From: Streptomyces sp. LUP47B | GTDB lineage: Bacteria; Actinomycetota; Actinomycetes; Streptomycetales; Streptomycetaceae | Assembly (NCBI RefSeq): GCF_001746295.1 | Contig: NZ_MJAH01000003.1 | Location: 389,922-453,921, forward strand | Direction: 5' to 3' | Length of the DNA: 64,000 bases | Part shown: one piece after another, positions 40,864 through 49,908 of the stretch | How positions within the stretch are numbered: position 1 is the first letter of the stretch | Layout: every line of letters starts with the position of its first letter | The notes under the pieces: model-generated | The model's database searches: none | The model's input: only the letters and a program-made list of their open reading frames with translations | Told to the model about the DNA's origin: nothing | Translations under genes and position numbers: made by a program

Positions 40864-42008
40864 CCGAGGCCGTCATCATCGGGGTGGGCCTCCACCCCTT
40901 CGGCCGGTTCGCCGGCAAGCCCGCGCTGGACATGGGCGCGGACGCGGTACGGCTGGCGCTCACCGACGCGGGCGTGACCTGGCCGCAGATCCAGGGCGGT
41001 TACATCGGCAGCTACGAGGTCGCCAACCCGGACGCGATCGTCGGCCGGCTCGGCCTGACCGGCGTACCGCTGCGCGGTGTCTTCAACGGCTGCGCGACGG
41101 CCGGTACGGCGGTGGCGCTGGCCGCCCGCGCCATCGAGACCGGCGAGCACGACCTGACCATCGCGATCGGCCTGGACAAGCACCCGCGCGGTGCGTTCGC
41201 CGCCGACCCGTCGGTGGCCGGCATCCCCTCCTGGTACGGACAGACCGGGCTCTTCCTCACCACCCACTTCTTCGGCATGAAGATCAACCGCTATATGCAC
41301 GAGCACGGCATCTCCCACGAGACGCTCGCCCGCGTGGCGTCGAAGAACTTCCGCAACGCGGCCGGAAACGAGAAGGCCTGGCGCCGTACGCCCCTGTCGC
41401 CCGAGGAGGTCCTCGCCTCCCCGGTCCTCAACTACCCGCTGCGCCAGTTCATGTACTGCGGCCCGAACGAGGGCGCCGCGGCGATCGTGATGTGCCGGGC
41501 CGACCAGGCCCACAAGTACACGGGCAAGCCGGTACGGGTCCGCTCCACCTCCCTGCGCAGCCGCAGGCTCGGCGCGTTCGAGGTGCAGAGCCCGTCCTTC
41601 CCGGTCGGGGAGCCCGTGGACAGCCCCAGCGTGGATGCCTCCCGGGACGCGTACGAACGCGCGGGCATCGGCCCCGAGGACGTCGACGTGGCCCAGCTCC
41701 AGGACACCGACGCCGGCTCGGAGATCATCCACATGGCCGAGAACGGTCTCTGCAAGGACGGCGAGCAGGAACGCCTCATCGCCGAGGGCGCCACCGAGAT
41801 CGGCGGCCGGCTCCCGGTCAACACCGACGGCGGACTGCTCGGCAACGGGGAACCGATCGGCGCGTCCGGGCTGCGCCAGATCCACGAGATCGTCCTCCAG
41901 CTGCGCGGTGCGGCGGGCACGCGCCAGATCCCCGGCACACCCCGCGTCGGCTACACCCACCTGTACGGCGCGCCCGGTGCGTCGGCGGTGACGATCCTCT
42001 CGACCTGA
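40860..42008 (+). CDS. Thiolase-fold lipid-transfer-type protein (SCP-x/Ltp family), set 1
   Basis: The 382-residue thiolase-superfamily protein has the N-terminal nucleophile Cys78 in FNGCATAGTAVALA. The late motif reads NTDGGLLGNGEPIGASGLRQIHE, where classical thiolases have GHPxGAxG, so the usual catalytic His is Glu. This pattern is typical of the actinobacterial lipid-transfer-protein group. That group includes both thiolases and retro-aldolases working with DUF35 partners. The adjacent DUF35 gene overlaps it. Either thiolytic chain shortening or an aldol cleavage of a side chain is possible. Confidence 0.85.
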   Translation: MTEAVIIGVGLHPFGRFAGKPALDMGADAVRLALTDAGVTWPQIQGGYIGSYEVANPDAIVGRLGLTGVPLRGVFNGCATAGTAVALAARAIETGEHDLTIAIGLDKHPRGAFAADPSVAGIPSWYGQTGLFLTTHFFGMKINRYMHEHGISHETLARVASKNFRNAAGNEKAWRRTPLSPEEVLASPVLNYPLRQFMYCGPNEGAAAIVMCRADQAHKYTGKPVRVRSTSLRSRRLGAFEVQSPSFPVGEPVDSPSVDASRDAYERAGIGPEDVDVAQLQDTDAGSEIIHMAENGLCKDGEQERLIAEGATEIGGRLPVNTDGGLLGNGEPIGASGLRQIHEIVLQLRGAAGTRQIPGTPRVGYTHLYGAPGASAVTILST

Positions 42009-42024
42009 CAGCGGAGCGAACGCG

Positions 42025-43272
42025 ATGGAATCCGACGACATGCAGGACTTCGCCGCCGAGGCACGCCGTTTCCTCGACGCCCACGTGGCGAAGGCCCCCG
42101 ACCGCACCGCCGTCGCCTGGGGCGAGGGCGACGACTCGATGGCGTACTTCAGCAGCCTCCCGCCCGAAGAGGAACGGGAGTTCGTGCAGCGTGCCCGGGA
42201 ATGGCAGCGGATCCGCTACGAGAACGGCTTCGGCTGGATCACCGGGCCGGTGGAGTACGGCGGCCGGGGCCTGACCCCCGTGCACGACCTGCTCTACGAC
42301 GCCGTCGAGTCGGAGTACGACGTCGCCGACACCGGTGTGCTCAGTGTGATCGGCCTGGGCATGATCGGGCCGACGATCCTGGCCCACGCCCAGCCCCACA
42401 TCAAGGACCGCTGGCTGCCGGCGATGTACCGCGGGGACGCCATCGCCTGCCAGCTGTTCAGCGAGCCCGGCGCGGGATCCGACCTGGCGAGCGTGGCGAC
42501 CCGGGCCGTCCGCGAGGGCGACAGCTGGGTGCTGAACGGCCAGAAGGTGTGGACGTCGGTCGCCCAGCACAGCCAGATCGGCCTGGCCCTGACCCGTACG
42601 AACCCCGACGCGCGCAAGCACCGTGGCATCACGGCCTTCCTGGTCCCCATGGACACCCCGGGCGTCGAGGTCCGGCCGCTGCGGCAGATGACCGGCGGCG
42701 CGGACTTCAACGAGGTGTTCCTCACCGACGTCCGGATCCCCGACGACCACCGGCTCGGCGAGGTCGACGGCGGCTGGACCGTCGCCCTGACCACCCTGAT
42801 GAACGAGCGCGCGACCGTCGGCAGCGAAGGGGTCGGCCCGGTGGGCGCCGCCCTGTCCCCGGACCACCTCTCCGCGCTCATGCGGGCCACCTGGACCTGG
42901 GACGACCGCGCCCTGCGCGCCCGCCTCGCCGAACTCCTGGTGGACGTGCTGGCCACCGAACACCTCAACGCCCGCGCCCTGCGCAAGCTGCGCGCCGGAG
43001 TCGCGCCGGGCCCCGAGATGTCCATCTCGAAGCTGATGTACGGCCAGAACCTGACTCAGGCGGCGCACTTCGTGTCCGACGTGCTCGGTCCCCGGATCAT
43101 CGCCGACACCGGCCAGTGGGGCACCTACGCCTGGACCGAACTGCTCCTGGCCACACCGGCGTTGCGCATCCTCGGCGGCACCGAGGAGATCATGAAGAAC
43201 ATCCTCGCGGAACGCGTCCTCGGCCTGCCCAAGGAACCGGTGACCGCCGCTGCCAAGGAGGTGCGGTCGTGA
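42025..43272 (+). CDS. Acyl-CoA dehydrogenase (alpha-type subunit)
   Basis: The 415-residue ACAD has FSEPGAGSDLASVATRA near 150, KVWTSVAQHSQIGLALTRTNPD, an LGRHPxx-like middle domain and a C-terminal ILGGTEEIMKNILAERVLGLP. The next gene encodes a second, shorter dehydrogenase starting within this stop codon. Adjacent pairs of this kind in actinobacteria (for example ChsE1-ChsE2, FadE26-FadE27) form alpha2beta2 enzymes acting on bulky cyclic acyl-CoA esters, and this pair fits that pattern. Confidence 0.88.
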   Translation: MESDDMQDFAAEARRFLDAHVAKAPDRTAVAWGEGDDSMAYFSSLPPEEEREFVQRAREWQRIRYENGFGWITGPVEYGGRGLTPVHDLLYDAVESEYDVADTGVLSVIGLGMIGPTILAHAQPHIKDRWLPAMYRGDAIACQLFSEPGAGSDLASVATRAVREGDSWVLNGQKVWTSVAQHSQIGLALTRTNPDARKHRGITAFLVPMDTPGVEVRPLRQMTGGADFNEVFLTDVRIPDDHRLGEVDGGWTVALTTLMNERATVGSEGVGPVGAALSPDHLSALMRATWTWDDRALRARLAELLVDVLATEHLNARALRKLRAGVAPGPEMSISKLMYGQNLTQAAHFVSDVLGPRIIADTGQWGTYAWTELLLATPALRILGGTEEIMKNILAERVLGLPKEPVTAAAKEVRS

Positions 43273-44384
43273 CCGCCGACGAGAGCGAACTGCGGGAACT
43301 GCGGGCAGCCGTACGGGAGTTCATGGAGGTCAAGTCGCCGGAGGAGGCCGTGCGCAAGCTCATGGAGAGCCAGCCGCGCTTCGACCCGGCGGTGTGGTCC
43401 CAGGCGGCCGACCAACTGCGCCTGCCCGGCCTCGCGATCCCGGAGGAGTACGGCGGCGACGGCTTCGGCCTGGTCGAACTCGGCGTGGTGCTGGAGGAGA
43501 TGGGCCGAGCGCTGTTCTGCGCCCCCTTCTTCGCCACCGTCCTCCTGGCAGCCCAGGCCCTGCTGGCCTCGGGGGACAAGCAGGCCTGTGCGCGACTTCT
43601 CCCCGGCATCGCGGCCGGACGGACCACGGCCACCCTCGCCGTCGCCGAGGACCACGGCTCCTGGGACTCCGCTATGGTCTCCGCACGCGCCGTGCCGGAC
43701 GGCGACGGCGGCTGGACGGTACGCGGCCGCAAGTCCTTCGTCATCGACGGTACGACGGCCGACCTGATCCTCGTCGTCGCCCGTACCGTCGCAGGACCCA
43801 CCCTCTTCGCCGTTGAGCGGGACGCCGCGGGACTCGCGGCGGAACCGATGGAGACGCTGGACGCCACCCGGGCCATGGCCCGGCTGACCTTCGACGCCGT
43901 ACCCGCGACCCTCGTGGGGTCGGAGGGGGCGGGCGGCCGCATCATGGCCAGGGTCCTCGACATCGCCTCCGTCGGGCTGGCCGCCGAGCAGGCGGGCGGG
44001 GCACGCCGGTGCCTGGAGACGAGCGCGGACTACGCCCGCGTCCGTCATCAGTTCGGCCGGCCGATCGGCTCCTTCCAGGCGGTCAAGCACAAGTGCGCCG
44101 ACATGCTCGTCCAGGTGGAACTGGCCGAAGCGTCCTCCCGTGAGGCGGCCCGGTTGGCCGACGAGGACTCCCCGGACTTCCCGGTCGCCGCGGCCGTGGC
44201 CCACGCCTGCTGCTCACGGGCGTACATGACCGCCGCCATGGAGAACATCCAGGTCCACGGCGGCATCGGCTTCACCTGGGAACACCCGGCCCACCTGTAC
44301 TTCCGACGGGCCAAGTCCTCACAACTGCTGTTCGGCGGCCCGGCGGTGTACCACGAGCGGCTGCTGGACCGGCTCGGGATTTGA
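43269..44384 (+). CDS. Acyl-CoA dehydrogenase (beta-type subunit)
   Basis: The 371-residue protein starts at a GTG overlapping the previous stop. It has the compact N-terminal domain seen in beta-type subunits (IPEEYGGDGFGLVELGVVLEEMGRALFCAPFFATVLLA) and ends QVHGGIGFTWEHPAHLYFRRAKSSQLLFGG. This C-terminal signature lacks the usual catalytic segment and is characteristic of the second member of heteromeric dehydrogenases. It probably forms one enzyme with the product of 42025-43272. A homologous beta-type gene is at 61720-62877. Confidence 0.88.
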   Translation: MTADESELRELRAAVREFMEVKSPEEAVRKLMESQPRFDPAVWSQAADQLRLPGLAIPEEYGGDGFGLVELGVVLEEMGRALFCAPFFATVLLAAQALLASGDKQACARLLPGIAAGRTTATLAVAEDHGSWDSAMVSARAVPDGDGGWTVRGRKSFVIDGTTADLILVVARTVAGPTLFAVERDAAGLAAEPMETLDATRAMARLTFDAVPATLVGSEGAGGRIMARVLDIASVGLAAEQAGGARRCLETSADYARVRHQFGRPIGSFQAVKHKCADMLVQVELAEASSREAARLADEDSPDFPVAAAVAHACCSRAYMTAAMENIQVHGGIGFTWEHPAHLYFRRAKSSQLLFGGPAVYHERLLDRLGI

Positions 44385-44401
44385 CAGGCACGACGGAACA
44401 C

Positions 44402-44447
44402 GAAGAAGGGTGAAGGCCCCGGTCTCCCGGGGCCTTCACCCTTCTTC
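44402..44447. terminator. Bidirectional terminator with a 21-bp perfect stem
   Basis: A perfect inverted repeat of 21 bp with a TCTC loop begins GAAGAAGGGTGAAGG and ends CCTTCACCCTTCTTC. It lies 17 bp after the beta-dehydrogenase stop and 16 bp before the stop of the convergent gene. It is the strongest hairpin in the window and separates two catabolic operons. Confidence 0.9.
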
Positions 44448-44463
44448 ACTCACCTTGCGCCGG

Positions 44464-45621
44464 TCAGCCGCGCGCCGCCTCCCCCAGCAGCGCCTTCGCG
44501 ATGATGACCTGCTGGATCTGGCTGGTGCCCTCGTAGATGCGGAACAGCCGGGCGTCACGGTAGAAGCGCTCGACGGCGACCCCGCGCATGTAGCCCGCGC
44601 CGCCGTGGACCTGTACCGCCCGGTCGGCGACCCGCCACACCATCTCGCTGGCGAAGTACTTCGTGCAGGACGGCCCGATCTTGGTGTCGGTGCCGGCGTC
44701 GAAGGCGCGGGCGGCCTCCAGGACGGTGGCGCGTCCGGCGTAGTAGTCGGTCTGCGAGTCGGCGATCAGGCCCTGGACGAGCTGGAAGGAGCCGATGAGC
44801 TTCCCGGACTGCTTGCGGGTGCTCGCGTAGGCGACCGACTCGTCGACCAGACGCTCGGCCATGCCGACCATCAGCGCGGAGATGTGCACCCGCCCGTGGG
44901 CGATGCAGCCCATCGCGGTGGAGAAGCCCCGGTTCAGGCCGTCCTCGCCGCCGACGAGCGCGGAGGCCGGCACACGGACGTCGTCGAAGAACACGTCCGC
45001 TGTCCAGGCGCCGAACTGACCCATCTTGTGGTCCTTGGGAGCCACGGTGAGACCCGGGGTACCGGCCGGGACCAGGAAGGTCGAGATGCCGCGGGTGCGC
45101 GGGGCATCCGGGTCGGTGCGGGCGAAGACCATGAAGACGTCGGCCAGCGGGGCGTTGGTGATGTACCGCTTGGCGCCGTTGATCACCCACTCGTCGCCGT
45201 CGAGGTATGCCTTCGTGGTGAGCGTCGAGGGGTCGGAACCCGCGTCGGGCTCGGTGAGCGCGAACGACGCCAGGACGTCACCCGAGGCGATCCTCGGCAG
45301 CCAGTGCGCCTTCTGTTCCTCCGTACCGCCGACCATGAGGACATGACCCGCGATGCCGTTGTTCGTGCCGAACATCGAGCGCAGGGACGGAGTCGTGTAG
45401 CCCAGCTCGAACATCAGCTGGGCTTCCTCGTACATCGACAGCCCGAGCCCGCCGTACTCCTCGGGCAGTGCGAAGCCGAACAGGCCCATCTTCTTGGCCG
45501 CCTCGCGGATGTCCGCGGGCATCTCGTCCTTCTCGTCGATCTCCGCCTCGAGCGGCACGACACGGTCCCGGACGAAACGCCGGACCTCGGACAGCACCGC
45601 GCTGAAGTCAGCCGCGTCCAT
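44464..45621 (-). CDS. Acyl-CoA dehydrogenase (homotetrameric, short/medium-chain-like)
   Basis: The 385-residue ACAD has all standard motifs: LPEEYGGLGLSMYEEAQ, FALTEPDAGSDPSTLTTKA near 128-146, RKQSGKLIGSFQLVQ near 268-282, and the C-terminal RIYEGTSQIQQVIIAKALLG with the catalytic Glu in YEGTSQ. It is the most canonical dehydrogenase of the window. It is the last gene of a minus-strand operon (49823 down to 44464), 30 bp after the DoxX gene. The acyl-CoA substrate is unknown. Confidence 0.9.
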   Translation of the reverse strand: MDAADFSAVLSEVRRFVRDRVVPLEAEIDEKDEMPADIREAAKKMGLFGFALPEEYGGLGLSMYEEAQLMFELGYTTPSLRSMFGTNNGIAGHVLMVGGTEEQKAHWLPRIASGDVLASFALTEPDAGSDPSTLTTKAYLDGDEWVINGAKRYITNAPLADVFMVFARTDPDAPRTRGISTFLVPAGTPGLTVAPKDHKMGQFGAWTADVFFDDVRVPASALVGGEDGLNRGFSTAMGCIAHGRVHISALMVGMAERLVDESVAYASTRKQSGKLIGSFQLVQGLIADSQTDYYAGRATVLEAARAFDAGTDTKIGPSCTKYFASEMVWRVADRAVQVHGGAGYMRGVAVERFYRDARLFRIYEGTSQIQQVIIAKALLGEAARG

Positions 45622-45651
45622 GTCGACTCTCCCTTGTTGCCCTCATCGGTC

Positions 45652-46164
45652 TCACTGATCTGTCTCGTCGGGCTTCTTCTCGGGCCGGTAGCACAGCGCC
45701 AGCAGCGCAGCCGCGCTCGCCGTGCCGATCGAGGCCGCCAGCAACGCGTGCCGGCTGCCCGCGCGTTGGCGGCGCAGCAGGCCGTCGACCGAGTACCGGC
45801 CGTTGCCGAGGGCCGCCAGTGCGACGGCCGCACCGCCCACGACACCGGCGTACTCCCAGCCGCCCTTGAAGACGAAGAAGCCCTTGCCCCGGTGGTCGGT
45901 GCGGGCCGCCACGGTCATCAGGCCGACGGCCGCCGCGGCCGGGAGCGGGTTGGCCGCGCCGAGCGCGATGCCCACCCCGGCGGCCATCTCGGTGCCGGCG
46001 GCCATACGGGCGTGCACCTCGGCCGGCTGGAGACCGAGCGCCTCGAACCAGCCCGTGGTGCCCTTGAGCCCGCCCGGCCCGGCGACCTTGTTCCAGCCGT
46101 GCGCGAAGAGCATCGGGCCGAGGGTCGCGCGCAGCGCGAGGGCGGCGGCGTCATGGCCCTTCAC
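45652..46164 (-). CDS. DoxX-family membrane protein
   Basis: The 170-residue protein has four predicted membrane helices: LALRATLGPMLFAHGWNKV, AAGTEMAAGVGIALGAANPLPAAAAVGLMTVAA, YAGVVGGAAVALAALG and ALLAASIGTASAAALLALCY. The first helix with HGWNK is typical of DoxX proteins. The GTG start overlaps the stop of the SDR gene. DoxX-like proteins are linked to quinone-dependent oxidoreductases or redox stress. A link between this cluster's oxidations and the membrane is possible. Confidence 0.8.
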   Translation of the reverse strand: MKGHDAAALALRATLGPMLFAHGWNKVAGPGGLKGTTGWFEALGLQPAEVHARMAAGTEMAAGVGIALGAANPLPAAAAVGLMTVAARTDHRGKGFFVFKGGWEYAGVVGGAAVALAALGNGRYSVDGLLRRQRAGSRHALLAASIGTASAAALLALCYRPEKKPDETDQ

Positions 46165-47072
46165 TGGCCGACGCCCGTCGCCCGGCCCGCGGGCACGGCG
46201 CCGTACAACTGGGGTACGGCGTCGACGAGTTCGTCGTAGGTGAGGGCCTGGCCCGACTGGCTCGGGTGGACGGCGGCGACGGTCCAGCCCTGCAGCCGGT
46301 TCAGCCGGTTGCCCTCGATGCGCAGGACCTGGCCGGTCAGCCAGGCCGCGCTGTCGGAGGCCAGGTAGACGACGACACCTGAGGCGTTGGCGGGGTCGCG
46401 CGGGTCGAAGCCCTCGACGGCCTGGAGGGACTCGCCGACGGCCAACCCGTCGGTCATGCGCGTGGCCGCGATCGGCGAGATGGCGTTCGCGGTGACTCCG
46501 TACCGGCGCATCTCCAGGGCGGTGAGGACGGTGAGCCCGGCGATCCCGGCCTTCGCCGCCCCGTAGTTGGACTGCCCCTGGTTACCGAACAGGCCGGTCC
46601 CGGACGTCGTGTTGATCACGCGGCCGGCCACCTGCTCGCCCCGCTTCGACGCCTCGCGCCAGTACGCGCAGGCGTGCCGGGTGAGCGCGAAGGTGCCCTT
46701 CAGGTGTACCGCGATGACGCTGTCGAACTCGGCCTCCGTCATCGAGAACAGCATGCGGTCGCGCACGATCCCCGCGTTGTTCACGACGATGTCGAGGCGG
46801 CCGAACTCCGCGACGGTGTCCGCGACCATGGTCTCGGTCGCCGCCCAGTCCGTCACCGAGGAGTGGTTGGCGATCGCCCGGCCGCCGAGCTTGGTGATCT
46901 CGGCGACGACCTCGTCGGCGGGGGAGTCGCCGGTCTGCTCGCCGTGTATGCCCGAGCCGAGGTCGTTGACCACCACGGTCGCGCCGGCCTCGGCGAGCGC
47001 CAGACAGTGCGCCCGGCCAAGGCCCCTTCCGCCGCCCGTGACGATGGCGACCTTGTCGTCGAGGATGCCCAC
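46161..47072 (-). CDS. SDR dehydrogenase of the multifunctional-enzyme type-2 group
   Basis: The 303-residue SDR has TGGGRGLGRAHCLALAEAGATVVVNDLGSG, NNAGIVRDRM, catalytic YGAAK, and a C-terminal tail (GNRLNRLQGWTVAAVHPSQ) like that of the SDR at 39492. It is probably a 3-hydroxyacyl-CoA dehydrogenase. The two genes are in different operons of the same cluster, so there may be two rounds or branches of beta-oxidation-like chemistry. It lies between the CaiB-type and DoxX genes. Confidence 0.88.
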   Translation of the reverse strand: MGILDDKVAIVTGGGRGLGRAHCLALAEAGATVVVNDLGSGIHGEQTGDSPADEVVAEITKLGGRAIANHSSVTDWAATETMVADTVAEFGRLDIVVNNAGIVRDRMLFSMTEAEFDSVIAVHLKGTFALTRHACAYWREASKRGEQVAGRVINTTSGTGLFGNQGQSNYGAAKAGIAGLTVLTALEMRRYGVTANAISPIAATRMTDGLAVGESLQAVEGFDPRDPANASGVVVYLASDSAAWLTGQVLRIEGNRLNRLQGWTVAAVHPSQSGQALTYDELVDAVPQLYGAVPAGRATGVGQ

Positions 47073-47095
47073 GCCGTACCTCCAGATAGATGAGT

Positions 47096-48250
47096 TCAGT
47101 TGAGTTCGCGGAGCACTTCGTCGGTGTGCTCGCCGAGGGTCGGAGCGCCGCCGCGCGGCTTCTCGTCGACGCCCCAGAAGGCGACCGGAGTCGCCACCGT
47201 GCGCAGGGGCGGCCCATCACCCATGCCGGGCTGTTCGACGAAGGCACCGACCGCCTCCGCCTGCGGATCGGCCGCCACCTCCGCCAGGGTCTGCACGGGC
47301 GCCCACCACACGCCTTCGGCGTCGAAGCGCTCGGCCCACTCGGCCAGCGGCCGCTTCGCGAACTCCTCGTCGAACGCGGCGATCAGCTCGCGTACGTGCC
47401 CGCGCCGGGCCTTGCCGGTCGCGAACCGCTCGTCCGTCGCCAGGTCCTCGCGGCCGAGCGCCTTGACGACTCCGGGCCAGTGCCGGTTGCCCTCCAGGCC
47501 GACCAGCCAGAACCAGCGGTCGTCGGCGGCCCGGTAGGAGTTGTAGAGCGGCGACTCGTGCTCGGTGCGGTGGCGGGTACGGCCCCGCTTGCCGAAGAAG
47601 TTCTGCAGCGCGAGGTCGTTGCCGTTGGCGTACGTCCCGGACCGCAGCAGCGACACGTCCACCACGCCGCCCTCGCCGGTGCGTTCGCGGCGCAGCAGCG
47701 CGGCCAGCACCCCGGCGACCAGGTTGGCCGCGGCCGTACGGTCGCCGAGGCCGGGCCGGATGCCGGGCGGCGGCTCGCCCGCCGGGTTGAGCATGGCCGC
47801 GATGCCGGGCCGGGCCCAGAACGCGGACACGTCGTACCCCGCGCGGTCACGCTCGGCGCCCGTCCAGCCGTAGCCCGTCAACGTGCCGACGACCAGGCGG
47901 GGATGGCGGGTGCGCAGCTCGTCCGGGGACAGGCCCAGCCGCTCCAGGGCGCCCGGGCGGAGGTTGGTGACGAACACGTCGGCGCGTGACAGCAGCCGCT
48001 CCAGTACGTCCTTGCCGTCCTCGGAGCGCAGATCGAGGACGATCCCGCGCTTGCCGCGGTTGTCGGTCTCGAACGGGGGAGCGCTGTCGATGTCCTGCCC
48101 GACGTGCTTGAGCGTATACCGGTTGGGGTCGCCGGTCGGCGCCTCCACCTTCACCACGTCCGCGCCCCAGTCGGCGAGCATGGTGGCCGCGGCCGGTGCC
48201 GCCACCCACATGCCCAGCTCGACTACGGAATAGCCCTCCAGTGGCCGCAC
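47096..48250 (-). CDS. CaiB/BaiF (class III) CoA transferase
   Basis: The 384-residue protein starts RPLEGYSVVELGMWVAAPAAATMLADWGADVVKVE, the typical class III opening, followed by NRGKRGIVLDLRSEDGKDVLERLLSRADVFVTNLRPG. The catalytic Asp should be in the VVDVSLLRSGTYA region (about 197). The GTG at 48250 was chosen because GGAGGT ends five bases before it; an ATG at 48268 is the alternative. It would transfer CoA between acids without ATP cost, possibly activating the pathway substrate from a product CoA ester. Confidence 0.87.
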   Translation of the reverse strand: MRPLEGYSVVELGMWVAAPAAATMLADWGADVVKVEAPTGDPNRYTLKHVGQDIDSAPPFETDNRGKRGIVLDLRSEDGKDVLERLLSRADVFVTNLRPGALERLGLSPDELRTRHPRLVVGTLTGYGWTGAERDRAGYDVSAFWARPGIAAMLNPAGEPPPGIRPGLGDRTAAANLVAGVLAALLRRERTGEGGVVDVSLLRSGTYANGNDLALQNFFGKRGRTRHRTEHESPLYNSYRAADDRWFWLVGLEGNRHWPGVVKALGREDLATDERFATGKARRGHVRELIAAFDEEFAKRPLAEWAERFDAEGVWWAPVQTLAEVAADPQAEAVGAFVEQPGMGDGPPLRTVATPVAFWGVDEKPRGGAPTLGEHTDEVLRELN

Positions 48251-48286
48251 GGCCCACCTCCAGATCATCGGGCGCTTGTACGCCTG

Positions 48287-49066
48287 CTACACGCCGCGGA
48301 AGTCGCCCGGTCGGCGTTCCCGGAAGGCCTTGAGTCCCTCGGCCCGGTCCTCGGTGGAGAACAGCACCGCGACGGTCTCGCGCTCGTACGCGATGGCCGC
48401 CTCCAGGTCCATGCCGAGTCCGTAGTCGACGAGCCGCTTGCCCGCCGCGAGCGCGAGCGGGGCCCCGGCGGTCAGCTTCGCGGCCAGGGCTTCGGCGGTC
48501 TTGAGCGCACCGCCGGGCTCGGCGAGTTCGTTGACGAGCCCGAGTGCGTGGGCGCGCTCAGCGTCGATCGGCTCGCCGGTGAGGATCATCTGCTTGGCGA
48601 TCGCCGGCGGCAGGAGGCGGGGCAGCCGCTGGGTGCCGCCCGCGCCCGGCAGCACGCCGAGCTTCATCTCGGGCAGGCCCAGCCGGGTGCCCCGCTCCGC
48701 CACCCGCAGGTCGCAGGCGAGGGCCAGCTCCAGACCGCCGCCGAAGGCGAACCCGTGGACGGCGGCGACCGACGGTTTGGGGAAGTCCTCCAGGAGCGCG
48801 AACGCCTCGGTGAGGCGCCCAACGAAGGCACGGAACTGCCCGGGTGCCGTGAACGACTCGATCTCACCGAGGTCGGCACCGGCCGAAAAGGCCCGTCCCG
48901 CACCCGTGATGACCAGGGCGCGTACGTCGTCGTTGTCGCGGACGTCGGCGAGAATCCGTTTCAGCTGGTCAGCGGTCTCGGAGCCGATGGCGTTGAGCTG
49001 CCCCGGCCGGTCGAGCGTGAGCACGGCCGTTCGGTCGCGGAGTTCCATTCGCAGCACGGTGCTCAC
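48287..49066 (-). CDS. Enoyl-CoA hydratase/isomerase
   Basis: The 259-residue crotonase-fold protein has the oxyanion-hole segments AGRAFSAGADLGEIESF and VHGFAFGGGLELALACDLRVA. Both catalytic carboxylates of true hydratases are present (Glu in GGGLELA and in LPEMKLGVLPGAGGTQRL). Hydration of a 2-enoyl-CoA is likely. The GTG start comes one base after the stop of the upstream SDR, so translation is coupled. It lies upstream of the CaiB-type gene. Confidence 0.88.
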   Translation of the reverse strand: MSTVLRMELRDRTAVLTLDRPGQLNAIGSETADQLKRILADVRDNDDVRALVITGAGRAFSAGADLGEIESFTAPGQFRAFVGRLTEAFALLEDFPKPSVAAVHGFAFGGGLELALACDLRVAERGTRLGLPEMKLGVLPGAGGTQRLPRLLPPAIAKQMILTGEPIDAERAHALGLVNELAEPGGALKTAEALAAKLTAGAPLALAAGKRLVDYGLGMDLEAAIAYERETVAVLFSTEDRAEGLKAFRERRPGDFRGV

Positions 49067-49067
49067 C

Positions 49068-49823
49068 TCAGACCATCGTCAGTCCGCCGCTGACCGAGAG
49101 CGTCTGCCCGGTCATGTAGGCGGCGTCGTCGGACGCGAGGAAGGCCACCACACCGGCGATCTCGTCGGGCTGGGCGACGCGGCGCAGCGGGATGGCCCGC
49201 ACCGTCGCGTCGTACATCTTCTGGCTGTAGTCGGCGACCTGTCCGAGCAGCGCGGTGTCGGTCGGGCCGGGGCAGACGCTGTTGACGGTGATGCCGTGCC
49301 GGGCGACCTCGCGGGCCAGCGCCTTGCCGAAGGCGATGACCCCGCCCTTCGTCGCGGAGTACACCACCTCGCCGGACGAGCCGACGCGGCCGGCGTCCGA
49401 GGCGATGTGCACGATCCGGCCGCCACCGTTCTCGATCATCGAGTCCAGTACGGCCCGGGTCATCGTGATCGTGCCTCGCAGGTTGACGTCGATGATCCGG
49501 TCCCAGGTGTCCTCGGTGCTGTCGACGAAGCGGCCGATGATGTCGACGGCCGCGTTGTTGACCAGGACGCCCACCGGACCGAGGTCGACGGTCACCCGCT
49601 CCACGGCCGCGTGCACGGCCGCGCTGTCGGAGATGTCCGCGCCGACCCCCGTCGCCCGCACTCCGTACCGCTCGACGAGCCGGCCCGCGACCTTGGCGGC
49701 GGCCTCCGCGTCCAGGTCGCAGACGGCGACCGCGGCTCCCTGGGCGGCGAGCCGGTCGGCGATCGCCTCGCCGATACCGCGTCCCGCTCCGGTGACGAGT
49801 GCCACCTTGTCCCGTACGCTCAC
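49068..49823 (-). CDS. SDR dehydrogenase (FabG-like)
   Basis: This 251-residue classical SDR has TGAGRGIGEAIADRL (11-25), NNAAVD at about 88 and the active-site YSATKGG, ending YMTGQTLSVSGGLTMV. It probably oxidises a 3-hydroxyacyl-CoA or a ring alcohol. It is the first gene of the minus-strand operon 49823-44464 and is divergent from the acyl-CoA dehydrogenase at 49909. The AT-rich gap contains the shared TAACT and GCTAAATA motifs. Confidence 0.87.
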   Translation of the reverse strand: MSVRDKVALVTGAGRGIGEAIADRLAAQGAAVAVCDLDAEAAAKVAGRLVERYGVRATGVGADISDSAAVHAAVERVTVDLGPVGVLVNNAAVDIIGRFVDSTEDTWDRIIDVNLRGTITMTRAVLDSMIENGGGRIVHIASDAGRVGSSGEVVYSATKGGVIAFGKALAREVARHGITVNSVCPGPTDTALLGQVADYSQKMYDATVRAIPLRRVAQPDEIAGVVAFLASDDAAYMTGQTLSVSGGLTMV

Positions 49824-49863
49824 GCGCCCTCCCTCGCCTAGGTCCCGATACAGGGCTATCGTA

Positions 49864-49884
49864 TAACTACTTCAGCTAAATAAG
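49864..49884. promoter_or_regulatory. Shared-motif divergent promoter (TAACTACTT and GCTAAATAAG)
   Basis: TAACTACTT (49864-49872) and GCTAAATAAG (49875-49884) lie side by side in the gap between the divergent SDR and dehydrogenase genes. The same pair order (ACTACCTT then GCTAAATAGG) recurs at 51082-51100 before the aldehyde dehydrogenase. Confidence 0.5.
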
Positions 49885-49908
49885 CGAGATGTGTGAGTGG
49901 AGTCGAGC

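Noticed and set aside
47073..47095. AT-richer spacer between the SDR and CaiB-type genes as another cluster operator
   Set aside because: It is only 23 bp inside a single operon and lacks a clear TAACTnATT or GCTAA palindrome.
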